From NCBI RefSeq assembly GCF_012932915.1, contig NZ_VCQU01000014.1, positions 104,960 to 168,959 of the forward strand: a stretch of 64,000 nucleotides of DNA. The letters are read 5' to 3'. This DNA comes from Antrihabitans stalactiti. Its GTDB lineage: Bacteria; Actinomycetota; Actinomycetes; Mycobacteriales; Mycobacteriaceae. Positions 44,118 to 53,177 of this stretch are shown here, piece by piece. The notes beneath the pieces were generated by a model. That model did not search any database and had not been told where the DNA came from. It saw only the letters and a list, made by a program, of their open reading frames with translations. Within the stretch, counting starts at the first letter, position 1. Each line of letters begins with the position of its first letter. Both the position numbers and the translations under genes were made by a program.

Positions 44118-44659
44118 CGGGCCGCCGGACGTTCGATTGTCACTGTGACCGTTGGTGGTTCGGCAAGCTCGGCCAACGCCTTGCCGACAGCGGACCGTAC
44201 CGCTTCGGCCAGCGCGCCGGGCTCGCGCCCATCGGTGCGGACCCGTACGGTCGCCCGGCGGCGCACGATCTGCGTTTCGGCACGCCTGACCCCGTCGACG
44301 TGAAGTGCGGCCCAGCTGCTGATCCGGGCGGCGTCGGTCGGCCGAAACCAGATGGTAGGAGTTCCCGATGTTCGTAGGTGCGTCGCAGCGCGCGGTTTGA
44401 CGGCGATCACGAGCAGTGCGGCGCCGAGAACGGCGGCAGCGACTGCGACCGGCAGCATCCAACCTTGCCACGCGAGCCTGCTGATCCATTCGAAGGCGTT
44501 GCGAATCCACGGCGGTCCGGGAACCGCGTTGCGTTCGATGAGAAACTCGCGCCCACAGATTGCTGCGACCGCCAGGAGCACGAAGGCGATGCCGAGCGCG
44601 ACCCACCTCGCAGCGGGCTTGGCAACAGGATCGAATTGCCTGCCATCGGACTCGATCAC
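44114..44659 (-). CDS. DUF6286-like two-TM membrane protein of the Asp23 operon
   Basis: The 181-residue protein has membrane helices near residues 18-40 and 68-88. A C-terminal domain follows with ISSWAALHVDGVRRAETQIV, then VRVRTDGREPGALAEAVRSAV and LAELAEPPTVTVTIER. This domain resembles the actinobacterial DUF6286 type that often accompanies Asp23/Gls24 genes. Its stop overlaps the next start as ATGA, and its own ATG overlaps the upstream Asp23 stop by 4 bp. It is likely a subunit of an envelope-stress complex. Confidence 0.65.
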   Translation of the reverse strand: MIESDGRQFDPVAKPAARWVALGIAFVLLAVAAICGREFLIERNAVPGPPWIRNAFEWISRLAWQGWMLPVAVAAAVLGAALLVIAVKPRAATHLRTSGTPTIWFRPTDAARISSWAALHVDGVRRAETQIVRRRATVRVRTDGREPGALAEAVRSAVGKALAELAEPPTVTVTIERPAAR

Positions 44660-45036
44660 GAGATTTCAGCACCGATCTCTGCGTCGGTGTCTGCGACTAC
44701 GGCAATCACGGCGACGTCGACGCGAGACGGATACCTGCCGGTCAGCCGCGCGACCTCGCCCACAACATGGCTGCGGACCTGTTTGCACAACGTTGCGATC
44801 GGGCTCGGCCAACTGACCGCGATATCGACGCGAATGTTGGGCTGCTCGGGAGTCATGTCGACGACGGCCCGGGGGAGGTGGCGTCCGGTGACGGATCCGA
44901 CCGCAGTACGGGATCGAACGACGCCGGGGACGTCGAGCGCTACGAGTTCGACGATCCGGATCGCAGCGCGATTTCGGATCGTCAGTGTGCCTCGCTCACC
45001 AGGGTCGACGAGCTCGAGAGGATCGAGCTCAGCCAC
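44656..45036 (-). CDS. Asp23/Gls24-family protein 2
   Basis: The 126-residue protein carries the Asp23 fold: GTLTIRNRAAIRIVELVALDVPGVVR, PNIRVDIAVSWPSPIATLCKQV, then VARLTGRYPSRVDVAVIAV. Asp23 proteins assemble at the membrane and respond to alkaline and cell-wall stress in Firmicutes. In actinobacteria they occur in clusters like this. The GTG at 45036 overlaps the upstream small gene by 8 bp. The frame is open further upstream, but that part is not family-like. Confidence 0.8.
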   Translation of the reverse strand: MAELDPLELVDPGERGTLTIRNRAAIRIVELVALDVPGVVRSRTAVGSVTGRHLPRAVVDMTPEQPNIRVDIAVSWPSPIATLCKQVRSHVVGEVARLTGRYPSRVDVAVIAVVADTDAEIGAEIS

Positions 45037-45208
45037 GACCGCGGCTCCGCAGCAACGCGCCGAGATCGATCGATCCATCGCGATGCGCGCCGACGGCGAG
45101 ACCGAGCCCGCCGAGGACCACCGCGAACAGGAAGCCCCCGAAACCGCCGGTGATTCCCGCAATCGCAAGCAGCAGGCCCGCAAACAATCCCAGTGTCGCG
45201 TTACTCAT
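45029..45208 (-). CDS. Small membrane protein of the Asp23 operon (59 aa)
   Basis: The ATG at 45208 (minus strand) opens a 59-codon frame with two closely spaced hydrophobic Gly/Ala/Leu helices (LGLFAGLLLAIAGITGGFGG, then FLFAVVLGGLGLAVG) and a short basic tail. The layout is like the DUF2273-type small membrane proteins encoded with Asp23. It overlaps both neighbours by 8 bp, which supports it as a real gene. Confidence 0.75.
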   Translation of the reverse strand: MSNATLGLFAGLLLAIAGITGGFGGFLFAVVLGGLGLAVGAHRDGSIDLGALLRSRGRG

Positions 45209-45485
45209 CGCTTTGTTCCTCAGTTACAACATCTTCGACGGTCACGATGATCGGCATTCCGGCGATCTGCTCGGCCGCAGCGCGGACTTCCTCGGCGACG
45301 GTCCAGACGTTACGCCGAAGGTCGGTGATGAGGTGAATCTCGCCGACGGATTCGCCCAGTCGCACGCCGGCGATCTGTTCGCCGGGCAGATAGGTCGCGA
45401 CCTCGCCGAACTCGCCGCGGTGCAACCCGGCGACCCCTTCGACCTGCATTGCAGCCTGGGCCAGCAGCCGGGCGGTGTCGTTCAC
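45201..45485 (-). CDS. Small Asp23-operon protein (94 aa)
   Basis: The 94-residue soluble protein (ARLLAQAAMQVEGVAGLHRG, GVRLGESVGEIHLITDL, then AEEVRAAAEQIAGMPIIVTV) resembles a reduced Asp23 domain: a helix, two strands and a final helix-strand. The GTG start overlaps the upstream Asp23 stop as GTGA. Its acidic C-terminus (EDVVTEEQSDE) overlaps the small membrane protein gene. It may be a short Asp23 paralogue that caps the complex. Confidence 0.7.
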   Translation of the reverse strand: MNDTARLLAQAAMQVEGVAGLHRGEFGEVATYLPGEQIAGVRLGESVGEIHLITDLRRNVWTVAEEVRAAAEQIAGMPIIVTVEDVVTEEQSDE

Positions 45486-45943
45486 CGGACCCTCGGTTTG
45501 CCCGGATCGAGCGGGAGATCAGCCCCCTCGTCTTCGCCCTCGAAGTAGACGTCGTGGACCGTGATGTTCACTTCGGTCACTTCCAGCCCGGTCATTCGCT
45601 CGACCGCGCTGATCACGTTTCGCCGGATCGCTGCCGCGAGCTCATGGATCGCCGTGCCGTAGTAGGCCACGATCCCGATGTCGACGGCTGTTTGGTGCTC
45701 GCCGACTTCGACCGAGACACCTTGCGACAGATTGGTACGCGCACTCGGAATCGAGTCGCGTAGACGGCCCACCACACGCGCGGCGCCGCCGCCCACATCG
45801 CGAACGCCGCTGATTTCGCGGGTTGCGATGCCTACGATCTTTGCCACCACCATGTCGGCTATTACCGTGCGCCCCAGTGGGTTCGGCGTTGCGGTCGGCA
45901 GCTCGCCGACCACGATTATCGGCTTCGATACCGGATCAGTCAT
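45482..45943 (-). CDS. Asp23/Gls24-family protein 1
   Basis: The 153-residue protein is the best Asp23 match here: GRTVIADMVVAKIVGIATREISGVRDVG, VSVEVGEHQTAVDIGIVAYYG, then AIRRNVISAVERMTGLEVTEVNITVHDVYF. It is first in the operon. ATG 45943 (MTDPVSKPIIVVGEL) was chosen over the longer frame, whose extension is not family-like. Regulation is not visible; the intergenic region upstream is only ~100 bp and borders the NOS remnant. Confidence 0.88.
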   Translation of the reverse strand: MTDPVSKPIIVVGELPTATPNPLGRTVIADMVVAKIVGIATREISGVRDVGGGAARVVGRLRDSIPSARTNLSQGVSVEVGEHQTAVDIGIVAYYGTAIHELAAAIRRNVISAVERMTGLEVTEVNITVHDVYFEGEDEGADLPLDPGKPRVR

Positions 45944-46048
45944 CGGACTCCTCGATTCTCGCCCCACTGGCGATGGTGCCACGGAATTCGTCGGACCGGC
46001 GAGTATCGGCGCAGCCGCGCGTGGAGTTACGTGACAGGACAACCCCGG

Positions 46049-46750
46049 TCAGAGCTCGTCGAGATCCATGTTCACGACGGCTGGCACCGCGTGCCACTCC
46101 TTCCAGCCCAGCCGCAGACACACTTCGGTGATATCGACGTGCGCGGGGTCGCCGGTGATCGAGCTGTCTGCATTGCGATATCCCGCATAGCGGATCAGTT
46201 GCGGGCTGAGGATCCGGAACTCGCGTCCGGCGGGGAGCGGAGGCGGGCCGACGGTGATCACCGATTGCAGGGCGCCGCCGTTCGTCGCCATGCGCACATG
46301 CTCCCAGCACGCCTGTGCGAGTTCATCGGCAGTTACCGCGTCGCGGGCGTCGATGAGCTCGAGTGTCCGCCAATGTTTGCGGCCGACACAGCGTGCGTGG
46401 TTGCGCCACGCAAGTTTGGCTCCGACCAGGAGTTCTTCGGTCGTGTGGACATAGGATCCGATTGATTCGAATTGTCGAATGACGTCGTTTCCTCGGTTCG
46501 CCGAGAGATGAGCGAGCTCTGGCTGGGCGTAGAAATCGACACATTCGTGCAGTCTGCAGTCGCGCTCGGTGTCGATCGGATCGCCGGCAGGATCGTCCGA
46601 AAAGGCCCTGACACGGTACGGCGACTCGTCCCTGAAGGCAATGGCCGCGTGGGTCGAACTATGTCTCGAATGGTCGTTCGCCAGCTGGTTGCGGAGGGAC
46701 GTCCAGGTCGGTGGATGACACTCGCGGGGTGTGAGGCAGGATTCCTTTGC
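46049..46750 (-). pseudogene. Decayed nitric oxide synthase oxygenase gene
   Basis: On the minus strand an open frame shows GSYVHTTEELLVGAKLAWRN, then HARCVGRKHWRTLELIDAR with the haem-ligand Cys (codon 46388-46390). TADELAQACWEHVRMATNGG and SPQLIRYAGYRNADSSITGD follow, then HVDITEVCLRLGWK. These match bacterial NOS oxygenases in order. It then jumps straight to EWHAVPAVVNM, skipping about 55 residues, and stops 5 codons later, before the Glu that binds arginine. No ATG, GTG or TTG occurs before residue ~150 of the frame. It is therefore a non-functional remnant of roughly half to two thirds of the gene. It sits beside the flavohaemoglobins. Confidence 0.75.
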
Positions 46751-46861
46751 TCAGAATTCTCGCATAGACTTCCCCGGAAACCAGTCGGCATCTGCCGGGT
46801 GAGCCCGCTATCCCCAACGCCCACGTGGGTAGCGATCGAGCGCGAAAAAAGGTGTGCGCCA

Positions 46862-48025
46862 ATGGATTCGAGAGTGATCTCGCTTGTCAGAACGACGTTC
46901 AAGGCTGTTTTGGCCACGGACGACGGTCCAGGGCGGTTGACCAGCTCGTTCTATGCGATTTTGTTCACCGACTACCCGGGTGCGCGGGATTTCTTTCCTG
47001 CCGCGATGGAGACGCAGCGCGACCGATTGGTGAAGGCGCTTGCCTACGTCGTGGACCGGCTGGAGGATCCGGACAATCTTTTGCCGTTCCTCGCTCAGCT
47101 CGGAAAAGATCACCGTAAATACGGGGCACAGAAGGCTCATTACATTGCCGTGGGCGGTTCGCTGATCAAGGCACTGCGCAACTTCGCGGGTACCGAAATT
47201 TGGACCGAAGAGGTGGACGCGGCCTGGCAGGACGCGATCGGTGTCATCGCGTCGACGATGCTCGGGGCTGCGGCCAACGAGTCCGACCCGCCGGTGTGGG
47301 GCGGCACCGTCGTCGAGCATCGAGAGATTCTGCGAAATCTGGCAATCGTCCGGCTACAGCTGAATCAGCCGATGCACTACGAGGCCGGGCAGTACGTGAG
47401 TGTCCAGATTCCGTCGCGTCCGCGGATGTGGCGCTACCTTTCGCCCGCGAACCCGGCCAACGAGAACGGCGAGATCGAGTTTCATATTCGTGGCGTCTCC
47501 AGCGGCTGGGTGAGCCCGTCGATCGTCGGCCACACCCAGGTCGGCGATCAGTGGCTGCTCGGATCTCCGCTCGGCTCCCTCGGCGTCGCAGGCAGCAACG
47601 ACCGCGACATGCTCATGATCGGCTGCGGCACCGGCATCGCGCCTTTGCGAGCCCAGGTGCTGGAAATGTCGCACCGGCGGTCCAACCCGCGCGTCCACGT
47701 CTTCGTCGGCGGCCACCATCCGTGTGACCTCTACGATCTCGAGATGCTCTGGCAGTTGTCGCTGACCAACCCGTGGCTCACCGTCACACCGGTTGTCGAA
47801 AACGACGAAAACCCTTGGTGGCACCCCGAAGTGCCAGACTTTTCGGCTCCGGGCATGCATCGGAAGATCACCGGCCAGATCGGCCGTGTCGTTGCCGGCC
47901 TCGGTGCCTGGTCGGATCGCGACATCCAGATCGCCGGGTCGCCGTCGATGGTCCAGACCACGAAGTTCCGGCTGATGGCCGGCGGCACGCCGACCAAGAA
48001 CATTCGGCACGACCCGCTGTACTGA
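46862..48025 (+). CDS. Flavohaemoglobin (nitric oxide dioxygenase-type) 1
   Basis: The 387-residue protein combines an N-terminal globin domain (residues 1-~140, proximal His in KAHYIAVGGSLIKAL) with a FAD domain (RMWRYLSPANPA, FHIRGVSSGWVS) and NAD domain (IGCGTGIAPLRAQVLE, then AGSPSMVQ). Family members turn NO and O2 into nitrate with NAD(P)H. In mycobacteria the Rv0385 type may instead act on D-lactate. ATG 46862 fits the globin start; the frame's upstream part overlaps the NOS remnant in antisense. It is divergent from that remnant and convergent with the next gene. Confidence 0.88.
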   Translation: MDSRVISLVRTTFKAVLATDDGPGRLTSSFYAILFTDYPGARDFFPAAMETQRDRLVKALAYVVDRLEDPDNLLPFLAQLGKDHRKYGAQKAHYIAVGGSLIKALRNFAGTEIWTEEVDAAWQDAIGVIASTMLGAAANESDPPVWGGTVVEHREILRNLAIVRLQLNQPMHYEAGQYVSVQIPSRPRMWRYLSPANPANENGEIEFHIRGVSSGWVSPSIVGHTQVGDQWLLGSPLGSLGVAGSNDRDMLMIGCGTGIAPLRAQVLEMSHRRSNPRVHVFVGGHHPCDLYDLEMLWQLSLTNPWLTVTPVVENDENPWWHPEVPDFSAPGMHRKITGQIGRVVAGLGAWSDRDIQIAGSPSMVQTTKFRLMAGGTPTKNIRHDPLY

Positions 48026-48038
48026 GCGGTCCGTCGGC

Positions 48039-48773
48039 TCAGAACGGGTCGTAGTGGATGTTGTCCATCGGCGTTCCGGTGGCCCGTAAGCGTTCGATCG
48101 TCGTGCGGGTCATCGCGGGTGAACCGCAGACCAGCACTTGGTGATCGCTGAGTTTTCCGTGAGCGCCGACGACATCGGCGAGCGTGCCTTCGAGGAGATC
48201 GTCGGGCGTGAAGCCCACGTCCACTCTTGTTCGTTCGTACCATTCGTCCGGCCACGTTGGGTCGTCGACGTGCTCGACGACCGGGATCACGGTCAGCCAT
48301 GGCAGATCCGCCGCGAGCAGGTACAACATGTCGGAGGCGTAGAGATCGCGTGGGGAGCGTCCGCCGATGAACAGGAAGACACGGGGCGGTGCGGCACGGC
48401 GTGCCAGGTTCAGAATCAGCGCACGAATCGGCGCCAGACCGGTGCCGCCTGCGATCGCCACGACGTCTCGATTCGAGTCGTCGACGCGAAGCTGACCTGC
48501 GGGTTCGGTGATCGTCCAGACGTCTCCTGGGCGCGTTTCGGTGACGATCGATCCGCTCATCCAGCCCGCGGGGACCGCGCGGACGTGAAACTCGAGCTTG
48601 CCGTCGAGGGAGGGCGGCAAGGCGGGGGAGAGTCGCCTGCTGATCAACGGATGCGCCGGGATGGTGACCGACACCGACTGACCTGCGACGAACGGCACGA
48701 CATCGCCGATCAATCGCACGACCGCAAGGTCATGGCGAAGTCGGTGGTGCTCAACGACCGTCGAATTCCACAC
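48039..48773 (-). CDS. FAD/NAD-binding reductase without globin domain
   Basis: The 244-residue protein contains only the flavohaemoglobin reductase part: VVEHHRLRHDLAVVRL, then RRLSPALPPS for FAD, FHVRAVPAGWMSGSI, AGGTGLAPIRALILNLA for NAD and CGSPAMTR. It aligns in order with its two neighbours but lacks the globin. It may reduce a separate globin or be a free ferredoxin-NADP-type reductase. It starts with GTG 19 bp after the flavohaemoglobin 2 stop, so the two are probably cotranscribed. Confidence 0.85.
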   Translation of the reverse strand: MWNSTVVEHHRLRHDLAVVRLIGDVVPFVAGQSVSVTIPAHPLISRRLSPALPPSLDGKLEFHVRAVPAGWMSGSIVTETRPGDVWTITEPAGQLRVDDSNRDVVAIAGGTGLAPIRALILNLARRAAPPRVFLFIGGRSPRDLYASDMLYLLAADLPWLTVIPVVEHVDDPTWPDEWYERTRVDVGFTPDDLLEGTLADVVGAHGKLSDHQVLVCGSPAMTRTTIERLRATGTPMDNIHYDPF

Positions 48774-48792
48774 TGATTCGATCCTTTTCGGG

Positions 48793-49953
48793 TCAGACCG
48801 GATCGTGGGTGATGTTGCCGATCGGCGTGCCGCCTTCGACGAGGGCGGCGATGGTGTCTCTGATCATCTGCGGCGATCCGGCTATCTGGATCTGGCGGTC
48901 CGCCCACGAGCCGAAGCTGGCGACGATCTTGCCGATCGGTCCGGTCAGTCGCTGGTGCAGGCCTTCGGGCATCTCGATCGGCGGCGCGTTGTGCCACCAG
49001 GGGTCGGTTTCGGTCTCGCACACGGGCACGATCGTCAGCCACGGATTGGTCATCGCGAGCTGCCACATCGTGTACATGTCATAGAGATCGCACGGGTGGT
49101 GGCCGCCGACGAACAGGTGGACGCGCGGGTTGGTGCCGCGGGCGGTCAGTTCCATGACCTGGGCGCGCAACGGTGCCAGTCCCGTCCCGGAACCGATCAT
49201 CAGCACGTCGTCGCCGCTGTGCTGGTTGATGCGCAGGCCGCCGAGCGGCGCGCCGAGCGACCAGCGATCCCCGACCTGCGTTTCGTTGACCATCGACGGG
49301 CTGACCCAGCCGCCCGATATCCGGCGGACATGGAACTCGATCTCACCGGCGTCGTTCCACGGGATCGCCGGCGATAGGTATCGCCACATTCGTGGGCGTT
49401 GTGGAATCCGCACCGGCAGATATTGGCCGGCTTCGTACGGGACCGGTGTGTCGCAGCGAAGGCGGATGATCGCGAGGTCGTCGAGCACGCGCTGGTGTCC
49501 GACGACCGTCGCGTCCCACTGGGCAGGCATGTCGTCGGATTCGGCGCCCGCGGCCATTGCGTCGACGATCAGTTCGAGGACTTCGATCCACGCGGCGTCG
49601 ATCGAATCCGTCCAGAACGCATGACCGGTGTAGGTCCGCAGCGCTTCGTACAGTGCGCGGCCCGCGGCTGGGTAGTGGGTGCTTTCGACGCCGTACTTGC
49701 GATGATCTCGGCCGAGTTGGCGAAGAAACCCGACGATCCGTTCTTCGTCGTCGAGGCTGTCGACCAGGAATACCAGTGCGGCAGCGAACTTGTCGCGCTG
49801 CATGTCCATACCGGCGGGGAACAGCTGCCGCAGGATCGGATTCTCGCCGAACAAATTCCGGTAGAACAGGTTTGCAAGGCGGTTCGCGCCTGTGGGTGAG
49901 GCAGTCACCGTTCGAAAGTTGGAGCGCACGAGCGCGATCGCACGCAAGTTCAC
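48793..49953 (-). CDS. Flavohaemoglobin (nitric oxide dioxygenase-type) 2
   Basis: The 386-residue protein has the globin domain with proximal His in ESTHYPAAGRALYEAL, the FAD domain with RMWRYLSPAIPW, and the NAD domain with IGSGTGLAPLRAQVMELTARG and AGSPQMIRDTI. It is a close paralogue of flavohaemoglobin 1 (both have RVHxFVGGHHPCDLYD and NPWLT..P). The position next to clpB is that of Rv0385. It would detoxify NO or use another haem-bound substrate in the cytosol. It is divergent from clpB over a 543-bp region. Confidence 0.88.
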   Translation of the reverse strand: MNLRAIALVRSNFRTVTASPTGANRLANLFYRNLFGENPILRQLFPAGMDMQRDKFAAALVFLVDSLDDEERIVGFLRQLGRDHRKYGVESTHYPAAGRALYEALRTYTGHAFWTDSIDAAWIEVLELIVDAMAAGAESDDMPAQWDATVVGHQRVLDDLAIIRLRCDTPVPYEAGQYLPVRIPQRPRMWRYLSPAIPWNDAGEIEFHVRRISGGWVSPSMVNETQVGDRWSLGAPLGGLRINQHSGDDVLMIGSGTGLAPLRAQVMELTARGTNPRVHLFVGGHHPCDLYDMYTMWQLAMTNPWLTIVPVCETETDPWWHNAPPIEMPEGLHQRLTGPIGKIVASFGSWADRQIQIAGSPQMIRDTIAALVEGGTPIGNITHDPV

Positions 49954-50359
49954 GAAACAGAACTCCTCTGCAATAACCGGAAGAGGAAAGTCGCCGGCTC
50001 CACTGTGACGACGAGCGCTACATTATCGCCGAATCGCGGCAGCGGCCAACTTCGATGGGCATTGTGGAGTCTTCGCTGTTCGCCACCGTGCTGCTGGGTG
50101 ATCGCCTACATTCATCGGCACGCCCCCGACGGCCGCGCCGATGAATGAGAGTTCGGGTGCCCCCGACGGTGGCAGGCTAGCGTGGTCGGCCACTTGTCTT
50201 ACTGCACAACCGAATCGACAACTCGATGCGGTTCGCAAAGAGTGACGGCGGTACCAGGTAGCGGTACCCACAGAGCATAAACAGACCAGATCTTGCAAAT
50301 CAAGAACAGTTACATACTTCTTCCCCGTTTTGGACAACTGCGATGAACTTCCAGTCTGC
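49954..50359. other. Gene-free interval upstream of the clpB promoter
   Basis: No gene is supported in these ~400 bp. A weak minus-strand ORF (50023-50433) runs through the clpB promoter and operator and has no family-like sequence. The region must include the promoter of flavohaemoglobin 2 on the minus strand; no clear motif was identified. It is more AT-rich toward clpB. Confidence 0.5.
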
Positions 50360-50406
50360 TTCACAGATCGCAGAAATTTTCTATAGTTGAGCGGAACAGA
50401 CTCAAC
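50360..50406 (+). promoter_or_regulatory. clpB promoter with overlapping HspR operator (HAIR element)
   Basis: TTCACA (50360-50365) and TATAGT (50382-50387), 16 bases apart, form a promoter. GTTGAGC-N7-ACTCAAC at 50386-50406 matches HAIR (CTTGAGT-N7-ACTCAAG) in the core arms and overlaps the -10, so HspR binding would block polymerase. The start codon lies 90 bp downstream. Confidence 0.8.
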
Positions 50407-50496
50407 CTTTGGAGCGTTGGAATCAATGACCAAGTTCCCTACCGAAGCAATCCGGTAGACCTGACGATTGAGAAGACTGAAGAAAGAGGGTGACTA

Positions 50497-53043
50497 GTGG
50501 ACTCGTTCAACCCCACCACTAAGACTCAGGCAGCGCTGACCGCTGCCCTGCAGGCGGCATCGTCCGCCGGTAACCCGGACATTCGTCCGGCGCACCTGTT
50601 GGTGGCGTTGCTGGATCAGACAGACGGCATCGCTGCCCCACTATTGAAGGCCGTCGCAGTCGATCCTGCCGTCGTGCGAAAGGAAGGCCAGGCGATCGTC
50701 GATCGGTTGCCTCGGGCGACCGGTGCGACCACGACTCCGCAACTCGGTCGCGAGGCGCTCGCGGCCATCACGGCTGCACAGCACCTGGCGACCGAACTCG
50801 ACGACGAGTACGTCTCCACCGAGCACTTGCTTGTCGGCCTGGCGAGCGGTGATTCCGACGTCGCCAAGCTGCTCAGCGGCCACGGCGCGACTCCGGTCGC
50901 ACTGCGCGAAGCTTTCACGGCCGTCCGCGGCAGCGCCAGGGTGACCAGCCAAGATCCTGAGAGCACCTACCAGGCGCTGGAGAAGTACTCGACCGACCTG
51001 ACCGAGCTCGCCCGATCGGGCAAACTCGATCCCGTCATCGGGCGCGATACCGAGATCCGTCGCGTCGTGCAGGTGCTGTCGAGGCGTACGAAGAACAACC
51101 CGGTCCTCATCGGCGAGCCCGGCGTCGGCAAGACTGCGATCGTCGAGGGCCTGGCGCAACGGATCGTTGCGGGCGATGTCCCGGAGTCGTTGCGCGACAA
51201 GACGCTTGTCTCCCTCGACCTCGGTTCGATGGTCGCGGGCGCGAAGTATCGTGGTGAGTTCGAGGAGCGGTTGAAGGCCGTCCTCGCCGACATCAAGAAC
51301 TCTGCGGGCGAGATCATCACCTTTATCGACGAGTTGCACACCATCGTCGGAGCAGGCGCAACCGGCGAATCCGCGATGGACGCAGGCAACATGATCAAGC
51401 CGATGCTTGCTCGTGGCGAACTGCGCATGGTCGGCGCGACCACCCTCGAGGAATACCGCAAGCACATCGAGAAGGACGCCGCACTGGAGCGTCGTTTCCA
51501 GCAGGTGTTCGTCGGCGAACCGTCGGTGGAAGACACGATCGGCATTCTCCGTGGGCTCAAGGAGCGCTACGAGGTGCATCACGGCGTGCGTATCACCGAC
51601 TCGGCGCTCGTCGCCGCGGCAACCCTCAGTGATCGCTACATCACGTCGCGGTTCCTGCCGGACAAGGCAATCGACCTCGTCGACGAGGCCGGCTCGCGGC
51701 TGCGGATGGAAATCGATTCGCGTCCAGTCGAGATCGACGAAGTCGAGCGTTCGGTTCGGCGACTCGAGATCGAGGAGGTCGCGCTGGCCAAGGAGACCGA
51801 CGCGGCGTCCAAGGCGCGCCTCGACAGGTTGCGCCAAGAACTCGCCGACCTCCAGGAGAAGCTGAGCCAGCTCAACACTCGGTGGCAGAACGAGAAGAAG
51901 GCGATCGACGACGTCCGCACCCTGAAAGAACAGCTGGAGACGCTACGTGGCGAATCCGAGCGAGCCGAGCGCGATGGCGACTACGGCAAGGCGGCGGAGT
52001 TGCGCTACGGCCGAATTCCCAAGCTGGAGAAAGAGCTTGCCACCAAAACCGAAGTCAGCGGTATGCAGGAAGAGGTCATGCTGAAAGAGGAGGTCGGCCC
52101 GGACGATGTAGCCGACGTCGTCGCGGCATGGACCGGTATTCCCGCGGGCAGGTTGCTCGAAGGCGAGACCGCCAAGCTCCTCCGCATGGAAGACGTGCTC
52201 GGCAGTCGCGTGGTCGGGCAAACCGAAGCTGTGCAAGCTGTTTCGGACGCGGTTCGGCGGGCGCGTGCCGGTGTCTCGGACCCGAACCGGCCGACCGGCT
52301 CGTTCCTGTTCCTCGGCCCGACCGGCGTCGGAAAGACCGAGCTCGCAAAAGCATTGGCGGACTTCCTGTTCGACGACGAGCGGGCGATGGTTCGCATCGA
52401 CATGAGCGAGTACAGCGAGAAGCACTCGGTCGCACGGTTGGTCGGTGCTCCGCCCGGATACGTCGGGTACGACCAGGGTGGTCAGTTGACCGAAGCCGTT
52501 CGGCGTCGGCCCTACACGGTCGTGCTGTTCGACGAGGTCGAGAAGGCGCACCCGGACGTGTTCGACATCTTGCTCGCGGTGCTCGACGAAGGTCGGCTCA
52601 CCGACGGTCAAGGCCGAACGGTCGACTTCCGCAACACCATCCTCGTCCTCACGTCGAACCTCGGCGCTGGTGGCGACAAGGACCAGGTGATGCTGGCGGT
52701 TCGGTCCGCGTTCAAGCCGGAGTTCATCAACCGGCTCGACGACGTCGTGATCTTCCACCCCCTCAACGAGGAGCAGTTGGAAGCGATCGTCGAGATCCAG
52801 CTCGAGCAACTGCAGAAGCGTCTCGCCGCTCGGCGGCTGCAGCTCGAGGTCTCGCCATCCGCGCGGTTCTGGCTGGCGGTCCGTGGTTACGACCCGGTCT
52901 ACGGTGCCCGCCCGCTACGCAGGCTGGTCCAGCAAGCGATCGGTGATCAGCTGGCCAAGAAGTTGCTCGGCGGTGAGATCCACGACGGTGACACGGTCAC
53001 GGTCGGCGTCACCGAGGACGGCAGCGGCCTGACCCTCAACTGA
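50497..53043 (+). CDS. clpB: Disaggregase ClpB (Hsp100)
   Basis: The 848-residue AAA+ protein has an N-terminal Clp-N double repeat and NBD1 with GEPGVGKT at ~206-213 and TFIDELHT. A coiled-coil middle domain follows (~410-520, [15 protein letters not shown]). NBD2 has GPTGVGKTE at ~607-615, [14 protein letters not shown] and the arginine-finger region. It works with DnaK/DnaJ/GrpE to rescue aggregated proteins, and the shared HspR operator links them. The GTG start follows GAGGGTGAC. A strong palindrome, probably its terminator, lies 14 bp after the stop. Confidence 0.98.
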   Translation: MDSFNPTTKTQAALTAALQAASSAGNPDIRPAHLLVALLDQTDGIAAPLLKAVAVDPAVVRKEGQAIVDRLPRATGATTTPQLGREALAAITAAQHLATELDDEYVSTEHLLVGLASGDSDVAKLLSGHGATPVALREAFTAVRGSARVTSQDPESTYQALEKYSTDLTELARSGKLDPVIGRDTEIRRVVQVLSRRTKNNPVLIGEPGVGKTAIVEGLAQRIVAGDVPESLRDKTLVSLDLGSMVAGAKYRGEFEERLKAVLADIKNSAGEIITFIDELHTIVGAGATGESAMDAGNMIKPMLARGELRMVGATTLEEYRKHIEKDAALERRFQQVFVGEPSVEDTIGILRGLKERYEVHHGVRITDSALVAAATLSDRYITSRFLPDKAIDLVDEAGSRLRMEIDSRPVEIDEVERSVRRLEIEEVALAKETDAASKARLDRLRQELADLQEKLSQLNTRWQNEKKAIDDVRTLKEQLETLRGESERAERDGDYGKAAELRYGRIPKLEKELATKTEVSGMQEEVMLKEEVGPDDVADVVAAWTGIPAGRLLEGETAKLLRMEDVLGSRVVGQTEAVQAVSDAVRRARAGVSDPNRPTGSFLFLGPTGVGKTELAKALADFLFDDERAMVRIDMSEYSEKHSVARLVGAPPGYVGYDQGGQLTEAVRRRPYTVVLFDEVEKAHPDVFDILLAVLDEGRLTDGQGRTVDFRNTILVLTSNLGAGGDKDQVMLAVRSAFKPEFINRLDDVVIFHPLNEEQLEAIVEIQLEQLQKRLAARRLQLEVSPSARFWLAVRGYDPVYGARPLRRLVQQAIGDQLAKKLLGGEIHDGDTVTVGVTEDGSGLTLN

Positions 53044-53056
53044 TCGGCTGACCCTC

Positions 53057-53096
53057 GTGAGTCTTTTAGGAGTCCCTGGACTCCTAAAAGACTCAC
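53057..53096. repeat. 40-bp perfect palindrome, copy 1 (clpB terminator)
   Basis: Two 19-bp arms (GTGAGTCTTTTAGGAGTCC and its complement) surround a 2-base loop, and ATTCTTTTTCT follows. On the + strand this is an excellent intrinsic terminator for clpB. A near-identical palindrome lies at 54271-54310. The sequence up to 53177 has two more small hairpins. Confidence 0.9.
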
Positions 53097-53177
53097 ATTC
53101 TTTTTCTGTGCAGGTGAACTTTTCTGCACCTCGCGGACGTTCTCTCCTTTTAGAGAGAAGTCCCTAGTAATGCGGGG

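Noticed and set aside
46333..46917. 194-codon minus-strand frame over the NOS remnant
   Set aside because: It is out of frame with the NOS motifs and rich in Ser/Thr/Arg; the NOS frame explains the region.
50023..50433. 136-codon minus-strand frame upstream of clpB
   Set aside because: It covers the clpB promoter and HspR operator and has no family-like sequence.
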